A stretch of DNA of 64,000 nucleotides from Heterodera schachtii (lineage: Eukaryota > Nematoda > Chromadorea > Rhabditida > Heteroderidae). Shown piece after piece: positions 30,044 through 40,611 of this stretch. Both the position numbers and the translations under genes were made by a program. The stretch's first letter is position 1; every line of letters begins with the position of its first letter. Under the pieces are notes generated by a model. The model searched no databases, was not told where the DNA came from, and worked only from the letters and a program-made list of their open reading frames with translations. The stretch covers positions 369,252-433,251 of the forward strand of contig SIJG01000027.1 of assembly GCA_023374025.1 (NCBI GenBank), given 5' to 3'.

Positions 30044-30848
30044 ATAATTGGGATATTGGTTATGCTAGAATCAAGTCCTCTTGTTATGCCGTGGGGAATT
30101 GGGATATTGGTTATGCTAGAATCAAGTCCTCTTGTTATGCCGTGGGGAATTGGGATATTGGTTATGCTTGAATCAAGCCCTCTTTTATGCCGTTGAGAAT
30201 TGGGATATTACTTATGCTTGAATCAAGCCCTCGTTTTATGCCGTTGATAAGAGGGATATTGGTTATGCTAATCAAGCCCTATTTATATGCCGTTGAGAAT
30301 TGGGATATTGGTTATGCTTGAATCAAGCCCTCTTTTTATGCCGTTGAGAATTGGGATATTGCTTATGCTCGAATCAAGCCCTCTTTTTATGCCGTTGATA
30401 AGAGGGATATTGGTTATGCTAATCAAGCCCTCTTTTTATGCCGTTGAGAATTGGGATATTGGTTATGCTTGAATCAAGCCCTCTTTTTATGCCGTTGAGA
30501 ATTGGGATATTGGTTATGCTTGAATCAAGCCCTCTTTTTATGCCGTTGATAAGAGGGATATTGGTTATGCTAATCAAGCCCTCTTTTTATGCCGTTGAGA
30601 ATTGGGATATTGGTTATGCTTGAATCAAGCCCTCTTTTTATGCCGTTGAGAATTGGGATATTGCTTATGCTCGAATCAAGCCCTCTTTTTATGCCGTTGA
30701 CAATTGGGGTATTGGTTATGCTAATCAAGCCCTCTTTTTATGCCGTTGAGAATTGGGATATTGGTTATGCTTGAATCAAGCCCTCTTTTTATGCCGTTGA
30801 GAATTGGGATATTGCTTATGCTCGAATCAAGCCCTCTTTTTATGCCGT
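30044..30848. repeat. Minisatellite with higher-order 151-bp period
   Basis: About 16 units. The basic unit is GTTGAGAATTGGGATATTGG, TTATGCTTGAATCAAGCCC, TCTTTTTATGCC (51 bases). Three variants cycle: A (51), B (51, with GCTTATGCTCG) and C (49, GTTGATAAGAGGG and lacking two bases). From about 30287 the pattern A-B-C or A-A-C repeats every 151 bases. Units at the left edge (30044-30240) are more diverged. Because 51 is divisible by three, 17-residue repeats (MPLRIGILVMLESSPLF) can be read between the 49-base variants, but there is no evidence of translation. Confidence 0.95.
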
Positions 30849-30951
30849 AATCAGCCAATTTTTGTCAATAAATGACGTGTATATAATATGACGAAACGAT
30901 AATTACAAAAAAACAAGTTATTATTTTCGTTGTATGTTCAAAGCATCAGGC

Positions 30952-30973
30952 CCGGAAGTTCGATAGCTTCCGG
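30952..30973. repeat. Small GC hairpin
   Basis: CCGGAAG and CTTCCGG separated by TTCGATAG. It stands in an otherwise A+T-rich stretch; role unknown. Confidence 0.5.
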
Positions 30974-31139
30974 TCCCTAGCTTAGATCACTTGCTTAGTT
31001 CAATTAATAGATTATGCTTTTGCTTTGTTTTTTTAAATTCTACGCCCGCGATTATCTGATAGGACAATGATATCAATAAATTTTCTTCTGAAGAAGCGAA
31101 GAGTTAACCCAAACGTTTTCCTGCCTTTCTATTTAATGA

Positions 31140-31660
31140 TCTATCATTTCAGATATAACAGTTAAATTTAATCGGCCGGCTAAAAATGAATTCGGTAGGA
31201 TTTTATGAAAATAGTTAGAAAAAATTGAAATTTTCAGTCAAAGATTTAATGGAAGCTAATAGAAGGATACCTTTTTGAGTAATATTCCAGAAGTTGCCAA
31301 TTCTTTAATGGCACCCCATACCTCAAAAAAGCATTATTCTTTGGCTAAAAAATATCATTAGAAAATAGCGGGCGTAGATACTGAAAAAACTGTTCTTATA
31401 ATTTTAATTTTACAATTAGAAACGCCAAAGGTTACAATTATAGTAAATGCCAAATATGTTGTAAGAATAGGCTCATTTGCGACAATTTAGAACAGAATGT
31501 AATCTGCAAGAAAGTGTTTTTAAACTAATTTCAATGAAAGAACTTCATAGCAAATAAATTAATGACTTCTCTAAATGAATTGCCGGCAATAAAAATGCTA
31601 ATTTTCTAAATTCGCATGTGCCAACTTTGAGCACCTTCCATTAAACACCATTTATTAAAT
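31140..31660. repeat. Second, decayed copy of the 22.1-22.8 kb unit
   Basis: AATTTAATCGGCCG(A/G)C, AAAAATGAATTCGGTA, TAATAGAAGGATA, AATTAATGA(T/C)TT and CGCATGTGCCAA-type words follow the same order as at 22160-22760. The ORF of copy 1 is destroyed here. A fragment also recurs at 32045-32110 (TATAGTAAATGCC and TTGTAAGAAT). Confidence 0.75.
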
Positions 31661-32044
31661 TTTTCCGTTTATGTGCAGCTATTTACAATCAGTCTCGCCA
31701 AGTCTCGTCCCCTAAGGCGGGACCTCCATGAATGGAGATGGGACAAGGGGGGTGCCCAAAAGGTATTAGTGTCAATGTCTAACTCTTCCGATGTCCAACA
31801 AATCAGTCTTTATTCTGGTGTCCAATGTTCAGGATACAATGGGCGACCCCCCAACCCGATTCGGTCTCGGGGACAGAGACTGATGGGCGGGAGCCCCGGG
31901 CAAGACTGAGAGAAAGAAGAGGCGGATGAACACTTACAGAGTCTCGATTAGAGAAAGGAAGGACCGCCCCCCGGGATGACATTGACGGGCGAACCATTAT
32001 CAGAGGATAAGAGAGAGAAAGAAAGAAATAGGAAATTAAGTATA
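31661..32044. other. GC-richer insertion of unknown nature
   Basis: Base composition jumps (AAGTCTCGTCCCCTAAGGCG, then GGGCGACCCCCCAACCCG, then GGGCGGGAGCCCCGGGC). It splits copy 2 of the repeated unit: the repeat resumes at 32045. ORFs on both strands are Ser/Arg/Pro-rich without coding character. Probably an inserted transposon fragment or a misplaced piece. Confidence 0.4.
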
Positions 32045-32435
32045 TCACAATTATAGTAAATGCCTAATATGTTGTAAGAATTTGCGTAATTTTAAACAGA
32101 TTGAATTTCACGGGTCCTTTTGATCACGGTCACGCTTCTCGGGTTTTTTTCAGTCACAGTTCACCTCTATTTTTTATGTATTTTGTATTTTTATATGCTT
32201 TTATCCTTTCTAATCTTAGAAGTTAAGAACCAAAAGCACTATTTTTCAAGCAGAATCCTAAAATTTTCAAATTTTAAATTTTCCGGCGCACGACAACAAA
32301 TAGACATTTAAAAAGAGGGGCCCGATCTGTCCTCAGTTTTTTACGATATTTCTTGTTCCGGTTTATTGAATATGTTCACGACGAGTTTGATTCTTAAAAA
32401 ATATTTTTTTGACCTGAAAAATTCTTTACGACGAT

Positions 32436-32500
32436 TGGTTTTCGAGCGGGGTCGAACCCGCCTCTCCACCAAATAACGAAACCACTAATAAAAATACACA
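32436..32500 (-). ncRNA. tRNA-like 3' half (T-arm with B-box), minus strand
   Basis: On the minus strand GTGGTTTCGTTATTTGGTGG is followed by GGCGGGTTCGACCCCGCTC, a well-formed T-arm (GCGGG paired with CCCGC around a TTCGA-type loop). The 5' acceptor and anticodon arms cannot be formed. Either a truncated tRNA or a tRNA-derived repeat. Confidence 0.4.
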
Positions 32501-32714
32501 AGTCGAAACGGAAATTCCAAGAAAATACACCTCTTTATTAAGCTTAAAGCAATATTACAGGAAACTGTGGCAAATCCCATCAAATGAATTAGTAAATATT
32601 GCAAATATTGCATCATTTCAAATAATAAAAGGGTCAAAAAATTAATTTTATTTTATTTAAAAAATTTTCCTAAATTTTTCCATTAAAAAATTCTGAACAT
32701 AGATAAACTTTCAA

Positions 32715-34396
32715 ATGATTTCCATTTTTTTCGTCAATTTGTTTTTTATTGTCATTCAAGGAACTGAAGAAAATTTATTCACAGATTTATTGAAAAACCT
32801 GATACCCATGAAGCCACAAAAGTTAGCAATAAATTACGAAAGACACGGAATAAAACGCGAAAATTGGATTCATCAAAACATTCATAATTTTGACAAAAGT
32901 TTATTAAAAACAAGCTTAAAAGCTGAAGATGTTAGCAGTGATCACCAAAAGCAAGAAGACATAAAGCCAAAAATATTAGGAGAAATCAAAAAAGAGGCAT
33001 TTTCGGACGAAGAAAAAAATGCAATGATTGTAAGCACAAAAGTGAAGGTGCCAAAAAAAGAAATATACGACGAAATGATCAGTGATGGCATTGACGAGAA
33101 ACAAGCCAGTGATCAAAGCAATTTATGTTCTTCAAAAGCTTACGATTCGGATCACTCTTCTGATTCGGTAAAGACTATTAATTTCATATTTATATTTCTT
33201 AGATAAAATATTTATAATATATACTCCAAATTTTATATATTTGCATATTTCACTGAAATATCTTGCAATCTACAAAGGAATATAAAAAATTTGATTTTTT
33301 AATGGAAAATTATAGAAAATTCGTAAGTCTCAAAAAGATAAATAATAGAAATACTTATAAAAGATATAAAAACCTTAATTTTCCATTTCAAAAACTAATG
33401 AAAATTTAAATAGTAATTTAAAGAATACTCGGAATTTTCCACAAAATTTAAAGCATTTTAAATTAATTCGGTCAATTCTCTTCCTGAGATTATCATCTGT
33501 TAGCTTAATATGCAATTTTCAGAATGTAAAAATGAGCGAGGAATATGATGAAGGATTGGAAATATAATTTGATGAAAAAAGAATTAAGGCAAAAAAACAT
33601 TTATAAAAATTTATCATTTTACAATTTTGAAAAAGAAATTGCAAAAAAATTGGGGAAAAGCCTGGACAAAATTTATGAAATGAAAAGAAAATTAAGACAA
33701 TCAAAGAAGCTAATTGATGAAAAAGAGGAGATTAATGAGGACACAAAAAGGGAATTGGTCAGAAAATTTGAAAAAATGCGAAAAGAAAAAATTTATGGGT
33801 TTAAATTAGAAAATAAAAACATATCGAAAATCGAAAGAGAAATTGCGAAAGATTTGGGAATTAGTCGGAAAAATATCTACAAATGGAAGAAGGAATTTGG
33901 TATAATAATAATATCGAACAAAAATTAAAAACACTAATTAACTAATTAATTAAAATTAATTAATTTTACCCACAAATTTAGGGGTGGTGAGAAAATTCTC
34001 AAACCAACGAAAAATTGAAATAATTGAGAAATTCGAAAAGTGTAAAGAAGAGTTAGAAAAGCAATTCAATTTGAAAACAACTCAGAAAATTGAAGCAAAA
34101 ATTGCGGAAAATTTTGGCGTTAGAGTGAGGACAATTTACGATTGGGAGAGAAAACTCGGGCAATTCATCCGTAACATTTTAATTAAATTTAAAATAAAAT
34201 TAAATTTAAAATAAATTTTATTTTAGCAAAACAGAAAAAATATACAAAAACTGAAAAATTGGAATCTGTGCAAAAGTTTGACAGAATGAAAAAGAGAAAT
34301 CCGAATTTAAGTGGTGCACAAATTGCCAAAAAGTTGGAAATTCGCATGAAAAATGTAAGACGGTGGAGAAAACAATTTGGAACTGATGGAATGTAA
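32715..34396 (+). CDS. Secreted protein with three helix-turn-helix repeats
   Basis: Exon 1 (32715-33167) begins with signal peptide MISIFFVNLFFIVIQG, followed by a charged linker with KPKILGEIKKEA and an acidic Ser-rich end; donor GTAAAG. Exon 2 (about 33523-33899) carries repeat 1 (EKEIAKKLGKSLDKIYEMKR) and repeat 2 (EREIAKDLGISRKNIYKWKK). Exons 33982-34170 and 34227-34396 carry repeat 3 (EAKIAENFGVRVRTIYDWER) and a further one (AQIAKKLEIRMKNVRRWRKQ); phases agree across both small introns. The frame at the start of exon 2 does not join exon 1 cleanly (TGA upstream of the ATG at 33545; the other frame stops at 33582), so one boundary is wrong or a lesion exists. The repeats look like homeodomain-like or transposase HTH units. 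A signal peptide plus HTH units would fit a protein secreted to act in a host nucleus; that is inference. Confidence 0.6.
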
Positions 34397-34635
34397 AACA
34401 AAAAAACACCAAAATCAATTTTAAATTAGCTTTTGTTTTGTAGATATTTAAATACTTTTTTCGTTAATTTTCATTTATGGGTCATAAAAAATTGCCTAAT
34501 TTTCATTTTGCTTGTAAATATTATAAATAATGTATTTTTTACATTTTAAATAATTGAAGATGAATTATTAAAAACAATTATATTTTACTCATTTATCAAA
34601 AAAGATAATTGAAGAAAATTTTGAAGTTTAATTAG

Positions 34636-35217
34636 TAGGGCTGAGAATCTTAGTGACTAAAATCTCGAAATAGTTAACTAAATAGAGAGTAAAAATGCCA
34701 AAATAGTGCCAAAAAGTCCAAAATAATGACGAATTGTGACATAATTTCAGCCAAAAATTTGTGAAAAATAATTTTTATTCATTGATTGCAGTTGAAATGA
34801 GGTACATTTCCTTTCTAATATTTTATTAACAAATATTGATTTTTTTAAGCTAAAATTTGTCAAGAAAAAAAAATTTGGGTAAAAAAAAATTTTTAAGAAA
34901 ATTTTTGAATTCTTAGTGGTATTTTTTAAAAATCTTTTTAGGTCGATTCTTATGGGTGCATTATTTTGAAAATCTTTTTAGGTCGATTCTTATGGGTGCA
35001 TTATTTTGAAAATCTTTTTAGGTCGATTCTTATGGGTGCATTATTTTGAAAATCTTTTTAGGTCGATTCTTAGTGGTGTGTTTTTTGGTTTTATTTCTAG
35101 TGTCCGATAGTGACAACATAATCGAAAAATTTAAACGTAGAAATGCATTTTTTGAGCTCCTTTCTTACAAAAAAATTGAGAAAAAAATTTAGTTAAAACC
35201 TAAAATTCCCAGCCCTA
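34636..35217. mobile_element. hAT-like MITE, 582 bp
   Basis: Left end TAGGGCTGAGAATCTTAG, right end reverse-complements to TAGGGCTGGGAATTTTAGG, flanked by TTAATTAG at 34628-34635 and 35218-35225. Contains a four-unit tandem repeat. A diverged, truncated relative lies at 48169-48480 (shared words AAAAAGTCCAAAATA, CAGCCAAAAATT). Confidence 0.92.
34925..35088. repeat. Four tandem 40-bp units inside the MITE
   Basis: The unit AAAATCTTTTTAGGTCGATT plus CTTATGGGTGCATTATTTTG repeats with exact 40-base spacing from about 34929; the last unit differs (TAGTGGTGTG). It is the inverse of the ACACCCCTAAGAATCGACC module found in other MITEs here. Confidence 0.9.
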
Positions 35218-35225
35218 TTAATTAG

Positions 35226-37330
35226 GTTTTTCATTTTATAATTTCGTTTTATCCTGTCCCATTAACGCGTGACCGGAAATGAGTCAGTGGAAAATGCGTC
35301 GGTGATAAAAATTTAAAAAAAAACACCTGCTGCAATAAGTAATGTATTATGTGTATAAAAGTAAAATTCTATGTCTGAATTGCGGGCTCGGGCCCAGGGC
35401 TGGCCGTGATCACGGATTGGAGGGCCGAGTCTGAAAGTGCAAAACGGCATTTTCCAAGACCATCAAGTAACAAAACATTTAGAAGTAACCTTGGAAGCTA
35501 CAAATTTTATTAAGCTGGGTAAATCAGCCAACTGAATTCGAATATGGCCTTAGATTTCTCATTGAGCCTGTACAGCTTCAACTTCATGCAAGGGTTGAAG
35601 CAGTACAAGCTCAAGTTGCAAAGATAGGTTCGATTTATCGGAAAGTTTTACCAATAGTCAAAATCATAGATTTTGAGGTTGTGATGCAAAAGAACAAAAT
35701 CTCTGCATTATCCGGTTCAATCTTTTTCTCTGATCACAAAAAATGACAAATTTTACCAATTTTGGGGTTAAATTTTTCAAAAATCAATGTAAAATGATGG
35801 TCCGGCGGTATCGACATTATTGGAAATTTTAATAAAATAAGATAAGAAAAATTGCAAAATTTTCAAAAAGTTTACTATTGAAAAAAAATACTGAAAAGGC
35901 ATGAAAAAGGCACCAAAGGTCAAAAAAGGCACCAAAAAGTTCAAGATAGAACCTTCAAGCCAAGTTAAAAACTCGTTTTTCGTGCGTATTAGGCCGTAGC
36001 AAGTCAACAAAAAAAGATAATTATTAATCCTGTAGTCCAAAATAATAATAAACTGAAGCATTTGTTTTAAAAATTTAAAGTTCCAAAAATATTCATTCTT
36101 AGGGGTGGAACTTTCGCAAAAAATTAAATTTTTGATTTCAGAGATTTTTTATGACCTCCGTCCTATCCCTGTTATATTTTCAAGAAGCCCAAAGATACAA
36201 AACAGGGAAAAAGCAAAAGATTTCCTAATACAAAAAAGATATTTATCAATAAATAAAAATTTTGTGCTCTCCAGAAAATTCAAATTTAAATCAAATGACT
36301 TTTTTTGTTGCTGACTCTAAATGACCTTAAAATGACTTCAAAAGTGTTCTAGACTTTGTTTGAAGCTTCTAACTTGCATTTATTGTGACTTTTTTTTTAC
36401 TTTTTTATACTTTTTGCGATTTTTATGATGCGTTTTGTGACTTTTTTCATGATTTTTACAGATTTTAAGGCAAAATTTGACTTTTTGTGATGAAAATTAT
36501 GAAAAATAAGTCAAACCTTCGAGACGGAACTGAAATTTCTTATACCATTAGGACTCAAATGACGGGATTTAAAAATAAAAAACAAAATAAAAATCTGGCG
36601 GTGTAACATAGTCGTTTTTAAATTACTTTCTTCGAAGAATGTTTAAAACGGCTTTTGAGTTTAATTACATTTGGCTAATTTTCAGGACTTTTTTGGATTT
36701 GTTTAGTTCTTTTTTGCATTTTATGTGACTTTTTGGCGTTTTTTATGACTTTTTCGTGACTTTTTGGCGATTTTTCATGACTTTTTAAGTCGACTTTTTA
36801 AATTCCCATCCCTATAAATCAATGGCCAAGGTGACTGTGTCCTCCTCTTTGTTGTACAACCCTTTGCTTGGGTCCATTAATTCCTTAATTTGCCATTTCA
36901 AAAGTAAAATGCAATAAATTAATTAATTAATTAATTGAATCGGCCGTCACTTACCGCAAAAGAAGTGAAATCGTTACAAACCCTTATACGGCGTTCATAA
37001 TAGATGCCAGAATCGGGTTACCCGGCCCCACAAACCCCTAAAAAAAATTTGTTTGAAATTTTTTTTTAAATCTGCACCCAGATAACAGACAAGGTCCAAT
37101 AAAATTTTTAAAAAGTGATTTTGTTCGAATGAACAAAGAAAAGGGAAAATTCGCAAATGGGTATGATAACTCAAATTTAGCGAAGAATATTCGAAATAGC
37201 AATAGTAAATCCAACAACTCCTGAGTCATCCATCCATACGGCTGGGAAGGAAATTTAATAAAGAGACTTTTGAATAATCAGGAATTGATGAAATTACCGC
37301 ACTTGGGATAGACGGTCAAGAGGTTATTAC
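35226..37330. other. Repeat-rich stretch without a supported gene
   Basis: Contains transposon-like words (GACTTTTTGTGAC... around 36390-36790; AGGGCTGGCCGTGATCACGG at 35396). A left end TAGGGGTGGAACTTT at 36100 and a right end reading TAGGGATGGGAATTT in reverse at about 36822 suggest another MITE of about 720 bp, without a clear target duplication. Stretches at 35540-35640 look once-coding but are stopped in all frames. Confidence 0.4.
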
Positions 37331-38164
37331 CAGGGCTGCAAAAAATATGCAAAAGCATATTTTTTTTCCTGGCTTCTCCATGCTCTAAATAGTAGGAAAA
37401 ACACTTTCTTTTTTGTGTTTGCGTATAAAATCGGGACTTTTTGCATATTTTTGCATATTTTGGCTTTTTGTGCATATTTCGCCATTTTTGGAAAATTTGT
37501 TAACAAAAATTCAATAAAAACGGAAAATACATCCCTAAGAATCGATCTAAACAATTTCCGATAAATACACCCCTAAAAGAAACGACCGAAAATTTTTAAA
37601 AAACACACCACTAAGAATGGAAAATTTTATCAAAAATTCTTCCCCCAAATTTTTTTTTCATGACAAAATTTTTGGTTTAAAAATGTCAATATTTGCTAAG
37701 AGAATTTTATAAAAGAACTGTAGCTTATTTTGCCATTTTCTGGAAAATTTGTTAACAAAAATGCAATAAAAACGGAAAATACACCCCTAAGAATCGGCCC
37801 TAAAATTCAGAAAAATATACCCCTAAGAATCGACCGAAAATTTTTAAAAAACACACCACTAAGAAAGGAAAATTTTCACAAAAATTCTACCCCCAAATTT
37901 TTTTTTTCATGACAAAATTTTTGATTTAAAAATGTCAATATTTGCTAAGAGAATTTTATAAAAGAACTGTAGCTCATTGTCAAGTGTATGTACTAATGAA
38001 AAAAAAATTTAAAGTTAATTTGCACCCCTAATTTTCAAGTTTTTTGTGCATATTTGGTGCATATTTTGCGATTTTTGTGCATATTTAGTGCATATTTCAC
38101 GACTTTATTTGCATATTTATGCGTATATTTTGGCCACTTTTTGTGCATATTTTTTGCAGCCCTG
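37331..38164. mobile_element. hAT-like MITE of the AATATGCA family, 834 bp
   Basis: Ends CAGGGCTGCAAAAAATATGC and its reverse complement. The 8-base flanks (GTTATTAC and TTAATTTA) do not match, so the target duplication has decayed or the copy is rearranged. Inside, a segment of about 240 bases is tandemly duplicated (37490-37726 and 37727-37977), each with AATACACCCCTAAGAATCG and TTGCTAAGAGAATTTTATAA. Confidence 0.8.
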
Positions 38165-38649
38165 TTAATTTATATCGAATAATTTTTCAGCAATGCTTTA
38201 AATATTTTTATTTATTTGAGCAAATTTTGCTTTTTAAATTTATTTTGCTATTTATTATCGAGTTTCATCTTTACCTTTTTTGAAGAAAAAGTGCACGATT
38301 TGTGATTTCACAAAATGTTTTTAAGTTAATGATTCTGTTTTGTCATTCTCGTTAATGAATTTAAGTTGTTGTAATTATTTATTAATATAATTTTTTAATT
38401 ACTAGAACTGTTATCATTCAGCAGCTACTTTGTTTTCTATGTTTTCATTTATTTATTTATTTATGAAATTGTTATAAATAAAATTATGTTTTGTTGTTGT
38501 ATTTTCTAATTCATTTTATAATGAATTATGATTTAATTAAGAATTCGTTTTTCTGTCCATTGTTTTCATATTTTTGCTGATTTAATTTTCTTTCTTTCCT
38601 ATTAATACTTAATTTAGTTTTTTAAACCGAAAATTTGAAAAATAAGTAA

Positions 38650-38860
38650 TTTTGTATAGACCCAATCGACTTTAGCATTAATAGGAAAGAATTCGATTTC
38701 CTTCACTTCAATTTGGGGGCGGGGTGGAGACATAACGCCTTTTATGATGTTTTTTAAATAACGACTCCGCCCCCTAAAAATCAAGTTTTATCAACAACAG
38801 CAAAATCCCAACGTAAAAACATGAGCTTATTAGTAAATAGTATTGAAAATTGTATATCCA
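38650..38860 (+). other. Coding-like island with a GC hairpin
   Basis: After an acceptor-like TTTTGTATAG the frame reads PIDFSINRKEFDFLHFNLGA and GWRHNAF before a stop. A second open frame follows at about 38765 (TTPPPKNQVLSTTAKSQR). However GGGGGCGGGGTGGAG and ACTCCGCCCCC form an inverted repeat across the middle, so this may be a small MITE that only looks like exons. Confidence 0.3.
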
Positions 38861-39326
38861 TAAAATAAAAATATTCCGATGAAGTACATACGAAATTTAA
38901 AACTTAAAACGTTAAATTAAATAATTTCTATTTTCAATTCTATTGGATTTTCATAATTAAAATTCATTTACCAATTTTAGATCTACAAAGAAAGCGCATC
39001 AAACATAAAACGTAAGAAAAATTCATATATTACGATGAGAATTCATTCTTAAAAACCTAAAATATGCTTAAAAATTTATTGTTGCTTGAGATGAAAAAAT
39101 AAAAATCTCCTAAATTATTATTAATCAATTCTTATAGTATTTAAACATTGGTAGCCAAAAAACATCGAGATTTGTCTAATCCTATTTAAGTGCATAAATA
39201 GTCGAATAAATAATTTAAAAAAATGAAAAAATTTTTGAAAAAATATTGAAAATATTTATTTTTAATCATATATAATTTATATTTAAACCTTTGTTTTGAT
39301 TGCATTAATTAAAATTGATTTAAAAA

Positions 39327-39360
<34 letters not shown>

Positions 39361-39721
39361 AAACGATCACAACGCGGTAAAAACAATCGATTGGAACTAC
39401 AAGTTTGAAAATATTATGAAATTAAATTCGAAGCTTAATTAAATATTCAAGCTAAAAATAATAAATTAATTTTAAAAATTTATTTAATAATAAATTTAAT
39501 GGAGAAAATTTAAAAAAAACATAAAAAGTATGGTTGAATTTCTGATAATGTGGCCTTTTCTCTTCAGTTTTATTTATACATATAATGTAAAATTCAAATA
39601 ATACGATTTTTTTGGCAAAATAAAAAAGTTGAAGAAATATATATAAAAGAATCAAAAATCAATTAAAAATTACCCATAAATTAAAAATAAAAATAATTAA
39701 TTTATCAATGTATTATACCAG

Positions 39722-39766
39722 TGGCATCAGTGAATACGACACGAAATAAAGGCAAATTTAGCAAAC
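39722..39766 (+). CDS. Exon-like island, 45 nt
   Basis: Flanked by TATTATACCAG and GTAAAAATT; reads ASVNTTRNKGKFSK with phase 1 at both ends. The composition (GCATCAGTGAATACGACACG) stands out from about 90% A+T surroundings. Partner exons unknown. Confidence 0.25.
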
Positions 39767-40569
39767 GTAAAAATTTATAAATAAAGAAATATTGAAATTA
39801 ATGGTTTATTTTTACATTCTTGAATTAGGACACAAAAGCAATTTTTAAGTCAAAATTAAAAATTTAAAAATTATGGTAATAAAATTGTATTGAAAAATGA
39901 AAAGTAAGCATTACTAATGTAGAATTAATTTATTCATTATAACAGAGAAAGATTATTGCTATTCCAAACATAACTGAATTACTTTTTTTAGTCAATTAAT
40001 CTATAATAATCTAATATAAAATAATAAAATGAATATTGAAAATTAAATAATTAAAATAATTACTTAAAACTAACAAATAAGATAAAAAAGATAACAATTA
40101 TTATAAATAAATATAATTAAAAATGAGTATATATTCATAGTATTCTTTATTTATTTGGACAACAGAAGAAATAATAAAGAAACAGATAACAGTTTTTGTC
40201 AAGAATGGGACAAATCCAACAAATCCGTCACAGCTGTTTAAAATTAATATAATATTAACATTAAATAAAAAAATTAAAATATTGAAAAATCGAAAGTAAA
40301 GAATTTAATTATAAGAGCCATTAAAAAATTATTAATAAATAAGCACCATTTTATAATAACAAATGACCAATTAAATAATACAATTAATTTTTAAGCGATC
40401 AAGCTAAAGTCCGATCGAGCCATCATGAAGCCGGTCATTCGATCACTTTATTTAGATTAATAAAAGTTAAATAAAATTCAATTTAAAGCATTGTTTTCAT
40501 ATATATAAATTTAAATTTATAAATAAATCGCATAAATAGCCCAAAAAATACTTAAAGAATTTACGCAAA

Positions 40570-40611
40570 ATGCTGGAAAATTTTTTGCGAAAATCATCTA
40601 CAAGGTTCAAA
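40570..40611 (+). CDS. Exon-like island with ATG, 42 nt
   Basis: ATG followed by 13 codons (MLENFLRKSSTRFK) and the donor GTAAACC, phase 0. Could be a first coding exon of a gene with a long intron. Confidence 0.25.

Noticed and set aside
30287..30774. Repetitive 61-aa ORFs across the minisatellite
   Set aside because: Frames exist because the unit is 51 bases; the 49-base variant breaks them each cycle, and there is no start context or splice site.
30040..30850. CRISPR-like array
   Set aside because: Units are contiguous near-identical repeats without unique spacers, in a eukaryotic context.
31661..32044. rRNA or other structural RNA fragment because of GC content
   Set aside because: No recognisable conserved rRNA core or tRNA arms.
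37331..38164. 8-bp target duplication for this MITE
   Set aside because: The flanks GTTATTAC and TTAATTTA do not match, so none was claimed.
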